Position numbers and translations under genes: made by a program | In this document: piece by piece, positions 53,826-63,258 of the stretch | Position numbering within the stretch: the first letter of the stretch is position 1 | Layout of the letters: each line of letters opens with the position of its first letter | Notes under the pieces: generated by a model | Seen by the model: the letters and a program-made list of their open reading frames with translations, nothing else | What the model was told of the DNA's origin: nothing | Databases searched by the model: none | Source of the DNA: UBA1858 sp045105615 | GTDB taxonomy: Bacteria; Pseudomonadota; Gammaproteobacteria; UBA4575 | DNA length: 64,000 nucleotides | Assembly (NCBI GenBank): GCA_045105615.1 | Contig: JBGCDS010000009.1 | Span: 1 to 64,000, forward strand | Direction: 5' to 3'

Positions 53826-56090
53826 ATGCAAAATTCTGGAGCTTCAGTTGTCAAGGATTTGATTCTCGTAGGAGGTGGGCATGCCCATGTCTCAGTACTA
53901 CGTAAATTTGGTATGCAACCGATTCCTGGTTTGCGTATTACACTAATTACACGTGATATCCATACGCCGTATTCAGGCATGTTGCCTGGGTACATTGCAG
54001 GACATTATAACTATGATGAATGTCATATAGATTTAGGGCCGTTAGCGCGGTTTGCTAATGCGCGTTTATATCATGATGAAGTCACTCAGCTAGATCTGGA
54101 GAATAGATTAGTACATGTTCAAAATAGACCGCCTGTATCTTACGATCTAATATCGATTAATTCAGGTTCACGTCCAAGTGTTATGGATGTACCTGGCGCC
54201 GATGAGTTCGCGTTAGTGGCTAAACCAATTGATGTTTTTTTACAACGCTGGGAAAAGCTACAACGCCAAGTAGAAGAGAGTAGTGGTGAATTTAAAGTCG
54301 TTATTGTTGGCGGAGGAGCAGGTGGAGTAGAGCTTGCTTTATCAGCTCAATTACGACTAAAAGCATTACTTTCATCTAAGCAAGATAATCCAAATAGACT
54401 GAAATTTAGTTTATTAACGCAGGGTTCAGGTATTCTCTTTACACATAATGAGGGTGTGCAAAAGCGATTTATAAAAGTGTTAGCAGAGCGAAATATTGAT
54501 TTACTGCTTAACCATTCAGTAACAGAGATAACTCATGATAGTGTGATTGTTAAGGGTGATAAAAAAATTCATGCAAACGCATGTATTTTTGTCACTAATG
54601 CTTCAGCACCTGAATGGCCTAAACAATCCGGGTTAAATGTTGATGATGGAGGTTTTATTAGTGTTAACCACTATCTACAATCTACCTCACACTCTGAAGT
54701 CTTTGCAGTAGGTGATGTAGCCTCTTTGCCGGATCCTCGTCCTAAGTCAGGTGTTTTTGCGGTAAGACAGGGACCAGTATTAACAAAAAATTTAATATCA
54801 GCTGCGACTAATCAATCTTTAACAAAATATCGTGCACAAAAGAATTTTCTTGGTTTGATTAGTACTGGCGACAAGTATGCCGTAGCCTCTCGTGGTTCAT
54901 GGTCATGGCAGGGCGAATGGCTATGGAAAGCTAAAGATTGGATTGATCGTCAATTCATGGGTAAATTTAATGTGCTTCCCGAAATGGATGATGATGGCTC
55001 TCCAAATTTTGCCACAGGCCTGGCTGATGAAGATGCAATAAAAGAGCTATCTACTTTAGCAATGCGTTGTGGTGGCTGTGGCGCAAAGGTAGGTAGTGGA
55101 ATTCTTTCAAGAGTCATGCAGCGTTTGCCTGTGAATCAGAGGGATGATGTGTTGATAGGTAGGGATTCTCCAGATGATTCTGCTATGTTAGCAGTACCTG
55201 CAGGCAAAGTGATGGTGCAGAGTATTGATTATTTTAGAGCCTTTATTGATGATCCTTATTTGTTTGGTGCCATTGCAGCTAATCATGCATTAGGTGATCT
55301 GTACGCAATGGGAGCTGAACCGCAGTCTGTATTGGCCTTGGCAACGGTCCCTTATGGGCGTGAAAAAATAGTCGAAGAATCGTTATATGAATTATTAGCG
55401 GGAGCGTTGAAAACACTTGAGTCCACAGGTGCCGTATTGGTGGGTGGTCATTCAGCTGAAGGTGCTGAGTTGGCATTTGGTTTAACCGTGAACGGTATTG
55501 TTGATCCGGATAAAGTCTGGCGTAAACAAGGCTTGAAAACTGGCGATAAATTAATATTAACGAAACCGATTGGTACGGGAACATTGTTTGCTGCAGATAT
55601 GCGGCGCAAAGCTAAAGGCCGTTGGGTGGATAATGCTATTAATACCATGTTGCTTTCAAATCAGCAGGCAGCTCACTGCTTACAGAAGTATCATGCTTCT
55701 TCATGTACCGATGTGACAGGCTTTGGCTTGGTGGGACATCTAATGGAAATGACAAGAGCCTCTAATGTTGATGCAGAAATTTTTATTGATGCTGTACCAA
55801 TCTTGGATGGTGCAAAGCAAACCGTCGCAGCAGGGATATTGTCATCATTACAACCGCAAAATTTAAGATTGCGTCGAGCAATAGAAAATATACAACTAGC
55901 CTCGAAACATTCAGATTACCCATTATTATTTGATCCACAAACAGCAGGTGGTTTGCTTGCTGGTGTGCCTGCTGAATATGCACAACAATGCGTTGAAGAG
56001 CTAAATGCTAATGGTTATGCAGATGCCTGTGTTATAGGTGTGATTAAGCATGCTGCCGATGCAGATGCGCCAATTAAAATTATTGTCTAA
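53826..56090 (+). CDS. NAD(P)/FAD oxidoreductase - selenophosphate synthetase fusion (SenC role)
   Basis: 754 residues. Residues 1 to about 370 are an NDH-2-like pyridine nucleotide-disulfide oxidoreductase: FAD motif VGGGHAHVSVLR, second nucleotide motif IVGGGAGGVELAL, and VFAVGDVASLPD. Residues about 405-754 are SelD: MRCGGCGAKVGSG with catalytic Cys418 and Lys421, DSPDDSAMLAVP, NHALGDLYAMGAEP and DPQTAGGLLAG. SelD makes selenophosphate from selenide and ATP. Similar fusions are known in other bacteria; the flavoprotein part may supply reduced selenium (inference). In this cluster the protein fits SenC. No selA, selB or Sec tRNA is in the window, so a wider role cannot be excluded. Confidence 0.88.
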   Translation: MQNSGASVVKDLILVGGGHAHVSVLRKFGMQPIPGLRITLITRDIHTPYSGMLPGYIAGHYNYDECHIDLGPLARFANARLYHDEVTQLDLENRLVHVQNRPPVSYDLISINSGSRPSVMDVPGADEFALVAKPIDVFLQRWEKLQRQVEESSGEFKVVIVGGGAGGVELALSAQLRLKALLSSKQDNPNRLKFSLLTQGSGILFTHNEGVQKRFIKVLAERNIDLLLNHSVTEITHDSVIVKGDKKIHANACIFVTNASAPEWPKQSGLNVDDGGFISVNHYLQSTSHSEVFAVGDVASLPDPRPKSGVFAVRQGPVLTKNLISAATNQSLTKYRAQKNFLGLISTGDKYAVASRGSWSWQGEWLWKAKDWIDRQFMGKFNVLPEMDDDGSPNFATGLADEDAIKELSTLAMRCGGCGAKVGSGILSRVMQRLPVNQRDDVLIGRDSPDDSAMLAVPAGKVMVQSIDYFRAFIDDPYLFGAIAANHALGDLYAMGAEPQSVLALATVPYGREKIVEESLYELLAGALKTLESTGAVLVGGHSAEGAELAFGLTVNGIVDPDKVWRKQGLKTGDKLILTKPIGTGTLFAADMRRKAKGRWVDNAINTMLLSNQQAAHCLQKYHASSCTDVTGFGLVGHLMEMTRASNVDAEIFIDAVPILDGAKQTVAAGILSSLQPQNLRLRRAIENIQLASKHSDYPLLFDPQTAGGLLAGVPAEYAQQCVEELNANGYADACVIGVIKHAADADAPIKIIV

Positions 56091-56092
56091 AT

Positions 56093-56329
56093 ATGAAAAT
56101 GAAAAATCAATCGTTACTTCTTAATCCAATATTCTGGTTGCTTGCAAGCTTAACACTAGGTCTTGCTCCATTCTCTCCTGAGCCACATGTGTGGGAGAAA
56201 CTTAAATGGGTGTTTTCAGGGGCGCAAGGAATGAAACTTATTGACTGGTTTGATTTGGTCATGCATGGAACCCCTTGGGCAATGCTGCTGATAAGTCTTG
56301 CAAATAAATTTAAAAAACAAACAGGTTGA
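56093..56329 (+). CDS. Small membrane protein after the SelD fusion
   Basis: 78 residues with two hydrophobic helices (PIFWLLASLTLGLAPF, and GTPWAMLLISLANKF at the C-terminus) joined by an amphipathic segment. It begins 2 bp after the SelD-fusion stop, so it is co-transcribed with the selenoneine genes. The family is unknown to me; a role linked to membrane or selenium handling is only contextual. Confidence 0.65.
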   Translation: MKMKNQSLLLNPIFWLLASLTLGLAPFSPEPHVWEKLKWVFSGAQGMKLIDWFDLVMHGTPWAMLLISLANKFKKQTG

Positions 56330-56342
56330 CTAGATTGTCCAG

Positions 56343-58349
56343 ATGAAACTATTTTCAAAGCTACTCTTCTTATTAGTTATATTATTTGCTTCGAGCATAT
56401 CTGCCACAGAAAATTTTCCTAAGCCTGCCGGATTAGACGCCGATGTCAATTTTTGGGTGCGTGTCTATACGGAGATTGATACCAGAAGTGGGTTTATTCA
56501 TGATTCGAGAAATCTCTCGGTGGTTTATTCCGCAATAAGAATTAAAGGTAGCCCACGTGCAAATAAAAAACATATCAAAAAGGTTAAAGCAAAGTATGTT
56601 TCTATCTTAAAGGCCTTAGCAAAAGGTAAGCGAACTAATCTGTCGAATGATGAGCGACAGGTGTTGGCAATGTGGGGAGGTGAAAATGCTTCTAATAAAC
56701 GACTTGCTGCAGCGGTAAACGATATTAGATTCCAGCGTGGACAGTCAGATCGATTCCATAGTGGTTTAGAGCGTTCTGGAGAGTGGCGGGCTTACATCAA
56801 TCAAACTTTTTTGGATCTTAATATGCCTATTGAGTTGGCTGTATTACCACATGTGGAATCATCGTTTAACCCAAAAGCGTACTCTCATGTTGGTGCCGCA
56901 GGGTTGTGGCAGTTTATTCGTGCGACGGGTAAACGTTATATGCAAATTGATTACTTGATTGACCAACGAATGGATCCATTTGCTTCAACTAAAGCAGCGG
57001 CAAAGTTACTTGGACATAACTATCAGTTAACAAAAAGTTGGCCATTAGCTTTGACTGCGTATAACCATGGTGTTTCAAGTATGCGTCGAGCAATTAATAA
57101 GCTTGGCACGAGAGATATTGAAATTATTGTTAGAAATTATAAAGGTCGCTCGTTTGGCTTTGCATCTCGAAATTTCTATGTTGCATTTCTTGCCGCATTA
57201 GAAGTGGACAGTCATCCACAAAAATATTTTGGGGCGATAAACTATGCTAAACCCATTGAATACGAAACTGTGAAAATGCGCAGCTATGTCTACGCCAAAG
57301 ATCTTGCTAAGTACTTGAAGGTAAGTAAATCGCAATTAGAAAGACATAATAGGGCGTTGAGAGCAACTATCTGGAGTGATACAAAGCGTATTCCTAAAAA
57401 TTATCCATTGCGAATTCCTAAGTTATTGTTGGATCAATCAGCTGAAAAATTAATTGCAAATATCCCACTTGAGCATCAGTACAAAGTGCAAACGGCAGAT
57501 TTATTTCACCATGTGGTGCGTGGAGATACTATTTCAGAAATTGCAAAACAGTATGGTTTTAGTATCAATGAAGTGATGGCGGCAAATGGATTGAGTAGTG
57601 GTCACTTTATCCGTGCTGGGCAGAAGCTTCGTTTGCCAGTTAAAGATAAGTCTGGTGCTATAGTGGTTGCGAAAACACAAATCAAGCAACTGCCTGTGTC
57701 GGATCAAGCTATACCTAAAGTGATTGTTGCTGATATTGAAAAACAAAAACCGCCTGCGGTGACCAAAGCAGAAAAAACTGCAACTATCAAGCAAGATCAA
57801 TTGTTGCTACCTGTGCCTGCCGATGAAGAATTGGTGGAGCTAGATGTTAGTGTTGTTGCTGAAGCAGATACTGATGTCGTGGAAGAAGTCTCATTGCTAT
57901 CCGATCCAGCTGATTACACGGTTGATGATGATTTAACTATTGAAGTTCAAGCGTCTGAGACATTGGGTCACTATGCAGATTGGTTAGACTTAAGAGCTAG
58001 CCGGCTGCGTGAGATTAATCAGCTAAAATTTGGTAAGCCAGTGGTGGTCGGTAATCGAGTGCTGTTAGACTTTGGTGTGATATCTATTAAGCAGTTTGAA
58101 ACTAGGCGTGTTGCCTTCCAAAAGAATTTGCAAGAAGATTTTTTCGCTCAATATCGTATTGAATCGACTTATCAGCATACGATTAAAGAGGGTGAATCAT
58201 TATGGGTGCTCGCACTACGTAAGTTTAAGGTGCCTACATGGCTGCTTCGTCAGCATAATCCTGATGTTGATTTCAATCGTATTCGTGCAGGAGTAGTCAT
58301 CATTGTGCCTAAGCTAGTTGAAGTTGAGCGCGCTTTAAATACTCCTTAA
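56343..58349 (+). CDS. mltD: MltD-like lytic transglycosylase with LysM repeats
   Basis: 668 residues with a signal peptide (cleavage near SSISA, residue 21). The family-1 transglycosylase domain includes LPHVESSFNPKAYSHVGAAG, with the catalytic Glu at 172, LWQFIRATGKRYM and LTAYNHGVSSMRRAI. Three LysM-type repeats follow: HHVVRGDTISEIAKQYGFSI, a divergent one at about residues 535-580 (TIEVQASETLGHYADWL), and HTIKEGESLWVLALRKFKVP at the C-terminus. A charged linker of about 100 residues separates the first and second. Cuts peptidoglycan glycan strands in the periplasm. It starts 13 bp after the small membrane gene. Confidence 0.93.
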   Translation: MKLFSKLLFLLVILFASSISATENFPKPAGLDADVNFWVRVYTEIDTRSGFIHDSRNLSVVYSAIRIKGSPRANKKHIKKVKAKYVSILKALAKGKRTNLSNDERQVLAMWGGENASNKRLAAAVNDIRFQRGQSDRFHSGLERSGEWRAYINQTFLDLNMPIELAVLPHVESSFNPKAYSHVGAAGLWQFIRATGKRYMQIDYLIDQRMDPFASTKAAAKLLGHNYQLTKSWPLALTAYNHGVSSMRRAINKLGTRDIEIIVRNYKGRSFGFASRNFYVAFLAALEVDSHPQKYFGAINYAKPIEYETVKMRSYVYAKDLAKYLKVSKSQLERHNRALRATIWSDTKRIPKNYPLRIPKLLLDQSAEKLIANIPLEHQYKVQTADLFHHVVRGDTISEIAKQYGFSINEVMAANGLSSGHFIRAGQKLRLPVKDKSGAIVVAKTQIKQLPVSDQAIPKVIVADIEKQKPPAVTKAEKTATIKQDQLLLPVPADEELVELDVSVVAEADTDVVEEVSLLSDPADYTVDDDLTIEVQASETLGHYADWLDLRASRLREINQLKFGKPVVVGNRVLLDFGVISIKQFETRRVAFQKNLQEDFFAQYRIESTYQHTIKEGESLWVLALRKFKVPTWLLRQHNPDVDFNRIRAGVVIIVPKLVEVERALNTP

Positions 58350-58507
58350 AAGGCCAGTTAGTGTCATTTACAGCGAATAAACGGTATAAAAATACTGATG
58401 ATGGGTCATATTCTTGACCTATCCCTCAATCTGCCAAGTGATTCTTGTTCATACTGTGTTCATAGTAAACCAACACAAGTATTAATCACGGCTCAATAAA
58501 TAGCATT

Positions 58508-58774
58508 ATGAAATATATTCTTGCCACTATCGCTGGTCTTCTTTTGTGCACGCAAGCAATAGCTTGGCAGGGCTATAATTTGGATACAGGAACTATCATC
58601 CTGGTTAATACCGAAGGAAGAAATGACATCACAATGGGCAATGTTGTGTATTTTGATTATGACACTGGGCTAGAGAAAATCGGTTATCTGAATATGTATG
58701 AACATAACGTGGGCTTGATCGTTGATCTGGATTCAGGTGAGTTAATGCGTGTAAAAATGGAACAACGCAAATAG
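58508..58774 (+). CDS. Small secreted protein of unknown function
   Basis: 88 residues with a signal peptide (ILATIAGLLLCTQAIA|WQG). The mature part (WQGYNLDTGTIILVNTEGRN, GNVVYFDYDTGLEKIGYL, VDLDSGELMRVKME) has three similar D-x-G beta-hairpin units and looks like a small beta protein, possibly of the DUF5334 type. A terminator follows. Function unknown. Confidence 0.7.
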   Translation: MKYILATIAGLLLCTQAIAWQGYNLDTGTIILVNTEGRNDITMGNVVYFDYDTGLEKIGYLNMYEHNVGLIVDLDSGELMRVKMEQRK

Positions 58775-58811
58775 ATTTATATAATAATAAAGTACTCGAG
58801 AAGCTACATTT

Positions 58812-58848
58812 AAGCCACTGATATATAAATAAATCAGTGGCTTTTTTA
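58812..58848 (+). terminator. Terminator after the small secreted protein gene
   Basis: AAGCCACTGAT (58812-58822), 10-base AT loop, ATCAGTGGCTT (58833-58843), then TTTTT: a perfect 11-bp stem and T-run on the plus strand. It also lies just beyond the acs stop, but the minus strand has only a poor T-run. Confidence 0.9.
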
Positions 58849-58851
58849 TGT

Positions 58852-60789
58852 CTAGGTATTTAATCGTTTTGCAATAATATCTTCAACGACTGATGGATCG
58901 GCAAGAGTTGAGGTATCGCCAAGTTCTGTGATTTCATTGGCTGCGACCTTTCGTAAAATACGTCGCATAATTTTTCCTGATCGGGTTTTGGGTAATCCTG
59001 GTGCCCACTGAATAAAGTCTGGCTTAGCAAATGGCCCAATTTCTTTTCTGACTAATTCTACTAAGATTTGTTTTAAGTCATCACTTGGTTCTACTCCTGC
59101 CATGGTGGTGACATAGCAGTATATGGCTTGACCTTTTATGTCGTGAGAGCATCCAACGACAGCCGCTTCTGCGACTGATTCATGCAGCACTAATGCGCTT
59201 TCGATTTCAGCCGTACCTAAGCGGTGGCCTGATATGTTCAATACATCATCGACGCGTCCAGTAATCCAGTAATAGCCATCCTTATCACGTCGACAACCAT
59301 CCCCGCTAAAATAATACCCTGGGAATTGTGAGAAATAGGTATCGATGAATCGTTTATGGTCGCCGTATACAGATCTCATTTGCCCTGGCCACGGAAATTT
59401 CATAGCTAAATTGCCTTGGCATTCTCCGCTTAGCTCATTTCCTTCGTCATCAAGAATGACGGGTTGTACGCCAAAGAAAGGTAATGCTGCAGAGCCTGGT
59501 TTAAGTCCTGTTGCTCCCGGTATTGGAGTAATGAGGTGGCCGCCGGTTTCAGTTTGCCACCAGGTATCAACAATTGGGCAGTTGCCGTTACCGACTTTAT
59601 GGTAGTACCACTCCCATGCTTCTGGGTTGATTGGTTCTCCGACTGTGCCGAGGAGCCGTAAGCTACTGCGTTTTGTTTTTTCTACAAATTCATCGCCCAG
59701 TGCCATGAGTGCACGAATTGCAGTGGGTGCCGTATAAAAAGTTTTTACTTGATGCTTGTCGATGACTTGCCAGAAGCGACTTCCATCTGGGTAATTTGGC
59801 ACACCCTCAAACATAAGAGTTTGTGCGCCATTGCATAATGGTCCGTACAGAATGTAGGTATGGCCTGTCACCCAGCCGACATCCGCACTACACCAATAGA
59901 CTTCATTGTCTTGATAATCGAATACATATTTATGCGTGATCGCGGCATAGAGTAGGTAGCCCCCGGTGGTATGAAGAACACCTTTAGGTTTGCCAGTAGA
60001 GCCAGACGTATAAAGAATAAATAAGGGGTCTTCTGCGCTCATTGGTTCTGGGACACATTCACTACTTTCAGCAGCAGTCATTTCGTGATACCAGCAATCT
60101 CTATCTTTGCTCCATGAGATTTCGTTACCGGTACGTTTAACCACGACAACAGTGTTAACGTTAGGGCATTCTTGTAATGCTTGATCAGTATTTGCTTTTA
60201 GAGGAATAGTTTTACCACCACGTACACCTTGGTCTGCGGTAATAACAACACGGCAATCTGAGTCTAATATTCTATCGCGAAGTGCATCTGGAGAGAATCC
60301 ACCAAACACCACAGAATGCACTGCACCTATGCGCGTACATGCGAGCATGGCAATAGCAGCTTCAGGAACCATCGGCATATAAATACAAATGCGATCGCCT
60401 TTTTTTACACCACGAGACTTTAATGCATTGGAGAATTTACATACTTCTGTGTGCAACTCTGCGTAAGTAATGTGTTTATCATCTTTAGGGTCATCACCTT
60501 CCCAAATGATAGCGGTTTGGTTTGCACGTGTTTCTAGATGCCGGTCAATGCAATTATGTGACACGTTAAGTGTGGCACCTTCAAACCAACGAATATGTCC
60601 TTGCTGATAATCCCAATCTAATACCTTATCCCATTTTGTGAACCAGCTAACAAACTCATCTGCTTGTGAAGCCCAAAAACTTTCTGGATCAGAAACAGAC
60701 TGCTGGTACATGGATTGATATTGACTTGAGTCAATATGTGCCGAAGAGCTAAAAGAAGGGTTAACCGGATATAGTTTATCTTCAGGCAT
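58852..60789 (-). CDS. acs: Acetyl-CoA synthetase
   Basis: Forms acetyl-CoA from acetate, ATP and CoA by way of acetyl-adenylate. 645 residues, the usual Acs length: IRWFEGATLNVSHNCIDRHL near the N-terminus, AMP-binding YTSGSTGKPKGVLHT, the SADVGWVTGHTYILYGPL region, TWWQTETGGH, and the lysine regulated by acetylation in KTRSGKIMRRILR. Complete and in its own transcription unit. Together with acnB, fumC and sucAB-lpd it supports growth on acetate through the TCA cycle. Confidence 0.97.
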   Translation of the reverse strand: MPEDKLYPVNPSFSSSAHIDSSQYQSMYQQSVSDPESFWASQADEFVSWFTKWDKVLDWDYQQGHIRWFEGATLNVSHNCIDRHLETRANQTAIIWEGDDPKDDKHITYAELHTEVCKFSNALKSRGVKKGDRICIYMPMVPEAAIAMLACTRIGAVHSVVFGGFSPDALRDRILDSDCRVVITADQGVRGGKTIPLKANTDQALQECPNVNTVVVVKRTGNEISWSKDRDCWYHEMTAAESSECVPEPMSAEDPLFILYTSGSTGKPKGVLHTTGGYLLYAAITHKYVFDYQDNEVYWCSADVGWVTGHTYILYGPLCNGAQTLMFEGVPNYPDGSRFWQVIDKHQVKTFYTAPTAIRALMALGDEFVEKTKRSSLRLLGTVGEPINPEAWEWYYHKVGNGNCPIVDTWWQTETGGHLITPIPGATGLKPGSAALPFFGVQPVILDDEGNELSGECQGNLAMKFPWPGQMRSVYGDHKRFIDTYFSQFPGYYFSGDGCRRDKDGYYWITGRVDDVLNISGHRLGTAEIESALVLHESVAEAAVVGCSHDIKGQAIYCYVTTMAGVEPSDDLKQILVELVRKEIGPFAKPDFIQWAPGLPKTRSGKIMRRILRKVAANEITELGDTSTLADPSVVEDIIAKRLNT

Positions 60790-61059
60790 GATTCTATTTC
60801 TCCACGTGTTTTCTAACGTATTGCATGATTGTGATTACATTAGCGAATATACTTAAAATAGTCACAAATTTTTTTATCTCGGTCATAGAATACTGGTTTT
60901 ATTATGAATAATATCTGTAATGTTATCACCGCGCAGCATCTATTATCTAGGAAATCACACTAGCAGAATTGAAGCTAATGCTGCCCACAAAAAGTATATT
61001 ATTCTTGTCTGTTGTGCTCAGAAATTTGAATTTGGTTTATTTCTTCAGAAAAGATGATT

Positions 61060-61527
61060 TTATAAGCTTTTCACCGCGATAAGAACTTCTTCCACGTGGC
61101 CATCAACTTTAACTTTGCGCCATTCTTGTCTCAATACACCTTTATCGTCAATGAGAAAAGTGCTTCTTTCTATCCCCATGACTTTTTTACCATACATATT
61201 TTTTTCTTTTATTACATCAAACTGCTGGCATAATTTTTCTTCACTATCAGATAGTAAGTCAAAACTAAAATCTAATTTTGATTTAAAATTCTCATGTGAT
61301 TTTATGCTATCTCTAGATACGCCTAGTATGATGGTATTTAGCCGGGTGAATTTCTTCATTGCGTCTCGAAATCCTTCGGACTCTTTTGTGCAGCCAGGTG
61401 TGTTATCTTTTGGATAGAAATAAACAACGATATTATTTCCTTTAAGTTCATTCAGGCTGATTATTTTGCCACCAGTAGAGGGTAGTTTGAAATTTTTCAC
61501 TTTGTTTCCGATTTTTAGTTTAGTCAA
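61060..61527 (-). CDS. bcp: Thiol peroxidase Bcp/PrxQ
   Basis: Reduces hydroperoxides with thioredoxin. 155 residues: GNKVKNFKLPSTGGKIISL, YFYPKDNTPGCTKESEGFRD with the peroxidatic Cys in PGCTKE, and the late WRKVKVDGHVEEVL. The resolving Cys five residues after the peroxidatic one in E. coli Bcp is missing (ESEGF); the only other cysteine is in KLCQQFDV. It may therefore work as a 1-Cys enzyme or use that distant cysteine. Stands alone after acs. Confidence 0.93.
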   Translation of the reverse strand: MTKLKIGNKVKNFKLPSTGGKIISLNELKGNNIVVYFYPKDNTPGCTKESEGFRDAMKKFTRLNTIILGVSRDSIKSHENFKSKLDFSFDLLSDSEEKLCQQFDVIKEKNMYGKKVMGIERSTFLIDDKGVLRQEWRKVKVDGHVEEVLIAVKSL

Positions 61528-61614
61528 AGTAGGGTTGCTCCTGCATTTAGTAGGTGGGTATTGAAGGTCAAATCGTTGTGTCTAATGCTGAATTTTATAT
61601 AAGTATATTAAGTA

Positions 61615-62613
61615 ATGAAGTTGCATAAAAGTATAATAATTTTTGTTTTTCTAGTTTGTGGTTGTTCAGCGCCTATTAAGAACTATACAAATAGTCTGTA
61701 CGTTAATAGCACTAGCTATAAATTTATTGATGAATTACTCAAGCCAGATAATGAACAGGATAGTTCTGTTGAGCTGCTCGTTTGGGTTAGTCTTCCTGAT
61801 CCGGTTAAATTTCAAGCGCCTTATCCTGCTGTAGTTCTGTTGCATAGTTCATGGGGGCTTAGTTCACAAGAAAGTTTTTATTCTAAGGTGTTTGCAGATA
61901 TGGGAATCGCCGTATATGTGATTGATAGCTTTTCGCCGCGAGGAGTAGGGAAAACATCCTTAGATCAATCATTAGTTTCGAGTGCCTCAATGATTCAAGA
62001 TGCATATCAAGTGCTAAATTATTTACAAAATTTGCCAGAAATAAATAATAAGAAAATTGCTGTAATGGGGTTTTCTAAGGGTGGTATTGCTGCATTTTAT
62101 TCTGCATTTGACGAGATAAAAAGTGCAGTGAGTGAAAATAAAGACGCAATGTTTGCCGCACATGTTGCGTACTATCCTTGGTGTGGCATACGATTACAAA
62201 ATATGAAAACTACATCTAAGCCAATTTTGATACAAGGAGGAGGTAAAGACACAATCACTCCTGTGGAAAAATGTGTTCAATTGGCCGAGGAAGAGCTAAG
62301 TGTTGAAGAGAAATATTTTGTTGCTATTAAAACGCATATTAATGCAAGACATGCGTTTGATCATCCTTTGTTGTCTAAAATTCCAATTCCCATCTCTTTA
62401 AATGCGCAGGTGCCAGGTTTGTGTGAAATCCAACAAAATGAAAATGGCAGTTTCATTGAAACGTATAAAGAGATTGAAGTAACAAGTAGAAATATTAAAA
62501 CTGTGCTAGAAAACTGCAGTACTTTTAATGGAGTGGCTGGTTATAATGATGATGCGTCTCAAGCAGCGCTTATTATTACGCAACAGTTTCTTAGTCGGTA
62601 TCTTTTGCAATAG
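61615..62613 (+). CDS. Lipoprotein alpha/beta-hydrolase (dienelactone-hydrolase-like)
   Basis: 332 residues with a lipobox at FLVCGC (Cys about 17). The catalytic triad of an alpha/beta hydrolase is visible: nucleophile Ser in VMGFSKGGIAA, Asp in GGGKDTITPV and His in INARHAFDH; AVVLLHSSWGLSS may supply the oxyanion hole. The DLH-type order and C-terminal extension suggest an esterase on the cell surface or periplasmic side. The substrate is unknown. It overlaps in operon style with the next gene (3 bp gap). Confidence 0.75.
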   Translation: MKLHKSIIIFVFLVCGCSAPIKNYTNSLYVNSTSYKFIDELLKPDNEQDSSVELLVWVSLPDPVKFQAPYPAVVLLHSSWGLSSQESFYSKVFADMGIAVYVIDSFSPRGVGKTSLDQSLVSSASMIQDAYQVLNYLQNLPEINNKKIAVMGFSKGGIAAFYSAFDEIKSAVSENKDAMFAAHVAYYPWCGIRLQNMKTTSKPILIQGGGKDTITPVEKCVQLAEEELSVEEKYFVAIKTHINARHAFDHPLLSKIPIPISLNAQVPGLCEIQQNENGSFIETYKEIEVTSRNIKTVLENCSTFNGVAGYNDDASQAALIITQQFLSRYLLQ

Positions 62614-62616
62614 GTC

Positions 62617-63258
62617 ATGAATAATTTTGGAAATCAGGCGATAATTTTTACTTTGCTCATTTCTTTCTGTTCATTTTCTTCGGCTCAGAATCCACAAAAT
62701 GCTCGGAAGCACATTGAAAGTGTTGCAATGGATGAAATTGATTTTTCTCTAGAAAAAATTTCAGTTTGTTCTCAATACGGGTGCCAAAAAATTGCTGAAG
62801 TGTCAATTGATGACATGACTTGGGCAAAAATAACTGAGAGATTTGAAATAGCTGTCATGACTCCTGTGAATGAAAGGATATTATTAGCTGAATATATTGC
62901 TGATATTGAGCAATATATTGGAAGAAAAACTAATACCAGATTTGATGTTGGTGGGACCTTTAACGTATACCTAAAATCAAGTTATGCGAAGAGCGATCAG
63001 ATGGATTGTATTGATGAATCTACAAATACACTAAGTTATCTAAAGCTTCTTAAAATTAAAGATAAATTAAAATCCCATGTAATTGTTGGGTTAGTGACTC
63101 GTGGTGGGTTGCTAGCGGGATATCCGCATACCGCAGTATTATTAATGGATGTTACTAATAATGAGAAATATGTGGTTGATTCATGGTTTTTTAATAATGG
63201 CAGACCTGCCGTAGTGCTTCCATACAACACTTGGAAGATTGGATGGAAGCCCGATTAA
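62617..63258 (+). CDS. Secreted protein with possible Cys-His-Asp catalytic triad
   Basis: 213 residues with a signal peptide (cleavage near SFSSAQ, residue 23). QMDCIDESTNTLSYL (Cys131 at the start of a helix), GYPHTAVLLMD (His171 on a strand) and YVVDSWFF (Asp188) lie in the order and spacing of transglutaminase-like or papain-like hydrolases. Two early cysteines (51 and 56, CSQYGC) probably form a disulfide. I know no family. It is co-transcribed with the lipoprotein hydrolase, and its stop overlaps the convergent gene by 4 bp. Confidence 0.55.
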   Translation: MNNFGNQAIIFTLLISFCSFSSAQNPQNARKHIESVAMDEIDFSLEKISVCSQYGCQKIAEVSIDDMTWAKITERFEIAVMTPVNERILLAEYIADIEQYIGRKTNTRFDVGGTFNVYLKSSYAKSDQMDCIDESTNTLSYLKLLKIKDKLKSHVIVGLVTRGGLLAGYPHTAVLLMDVTNNEKYVVDSWFFNNGRPAVVLPYNTWKIGWKPD

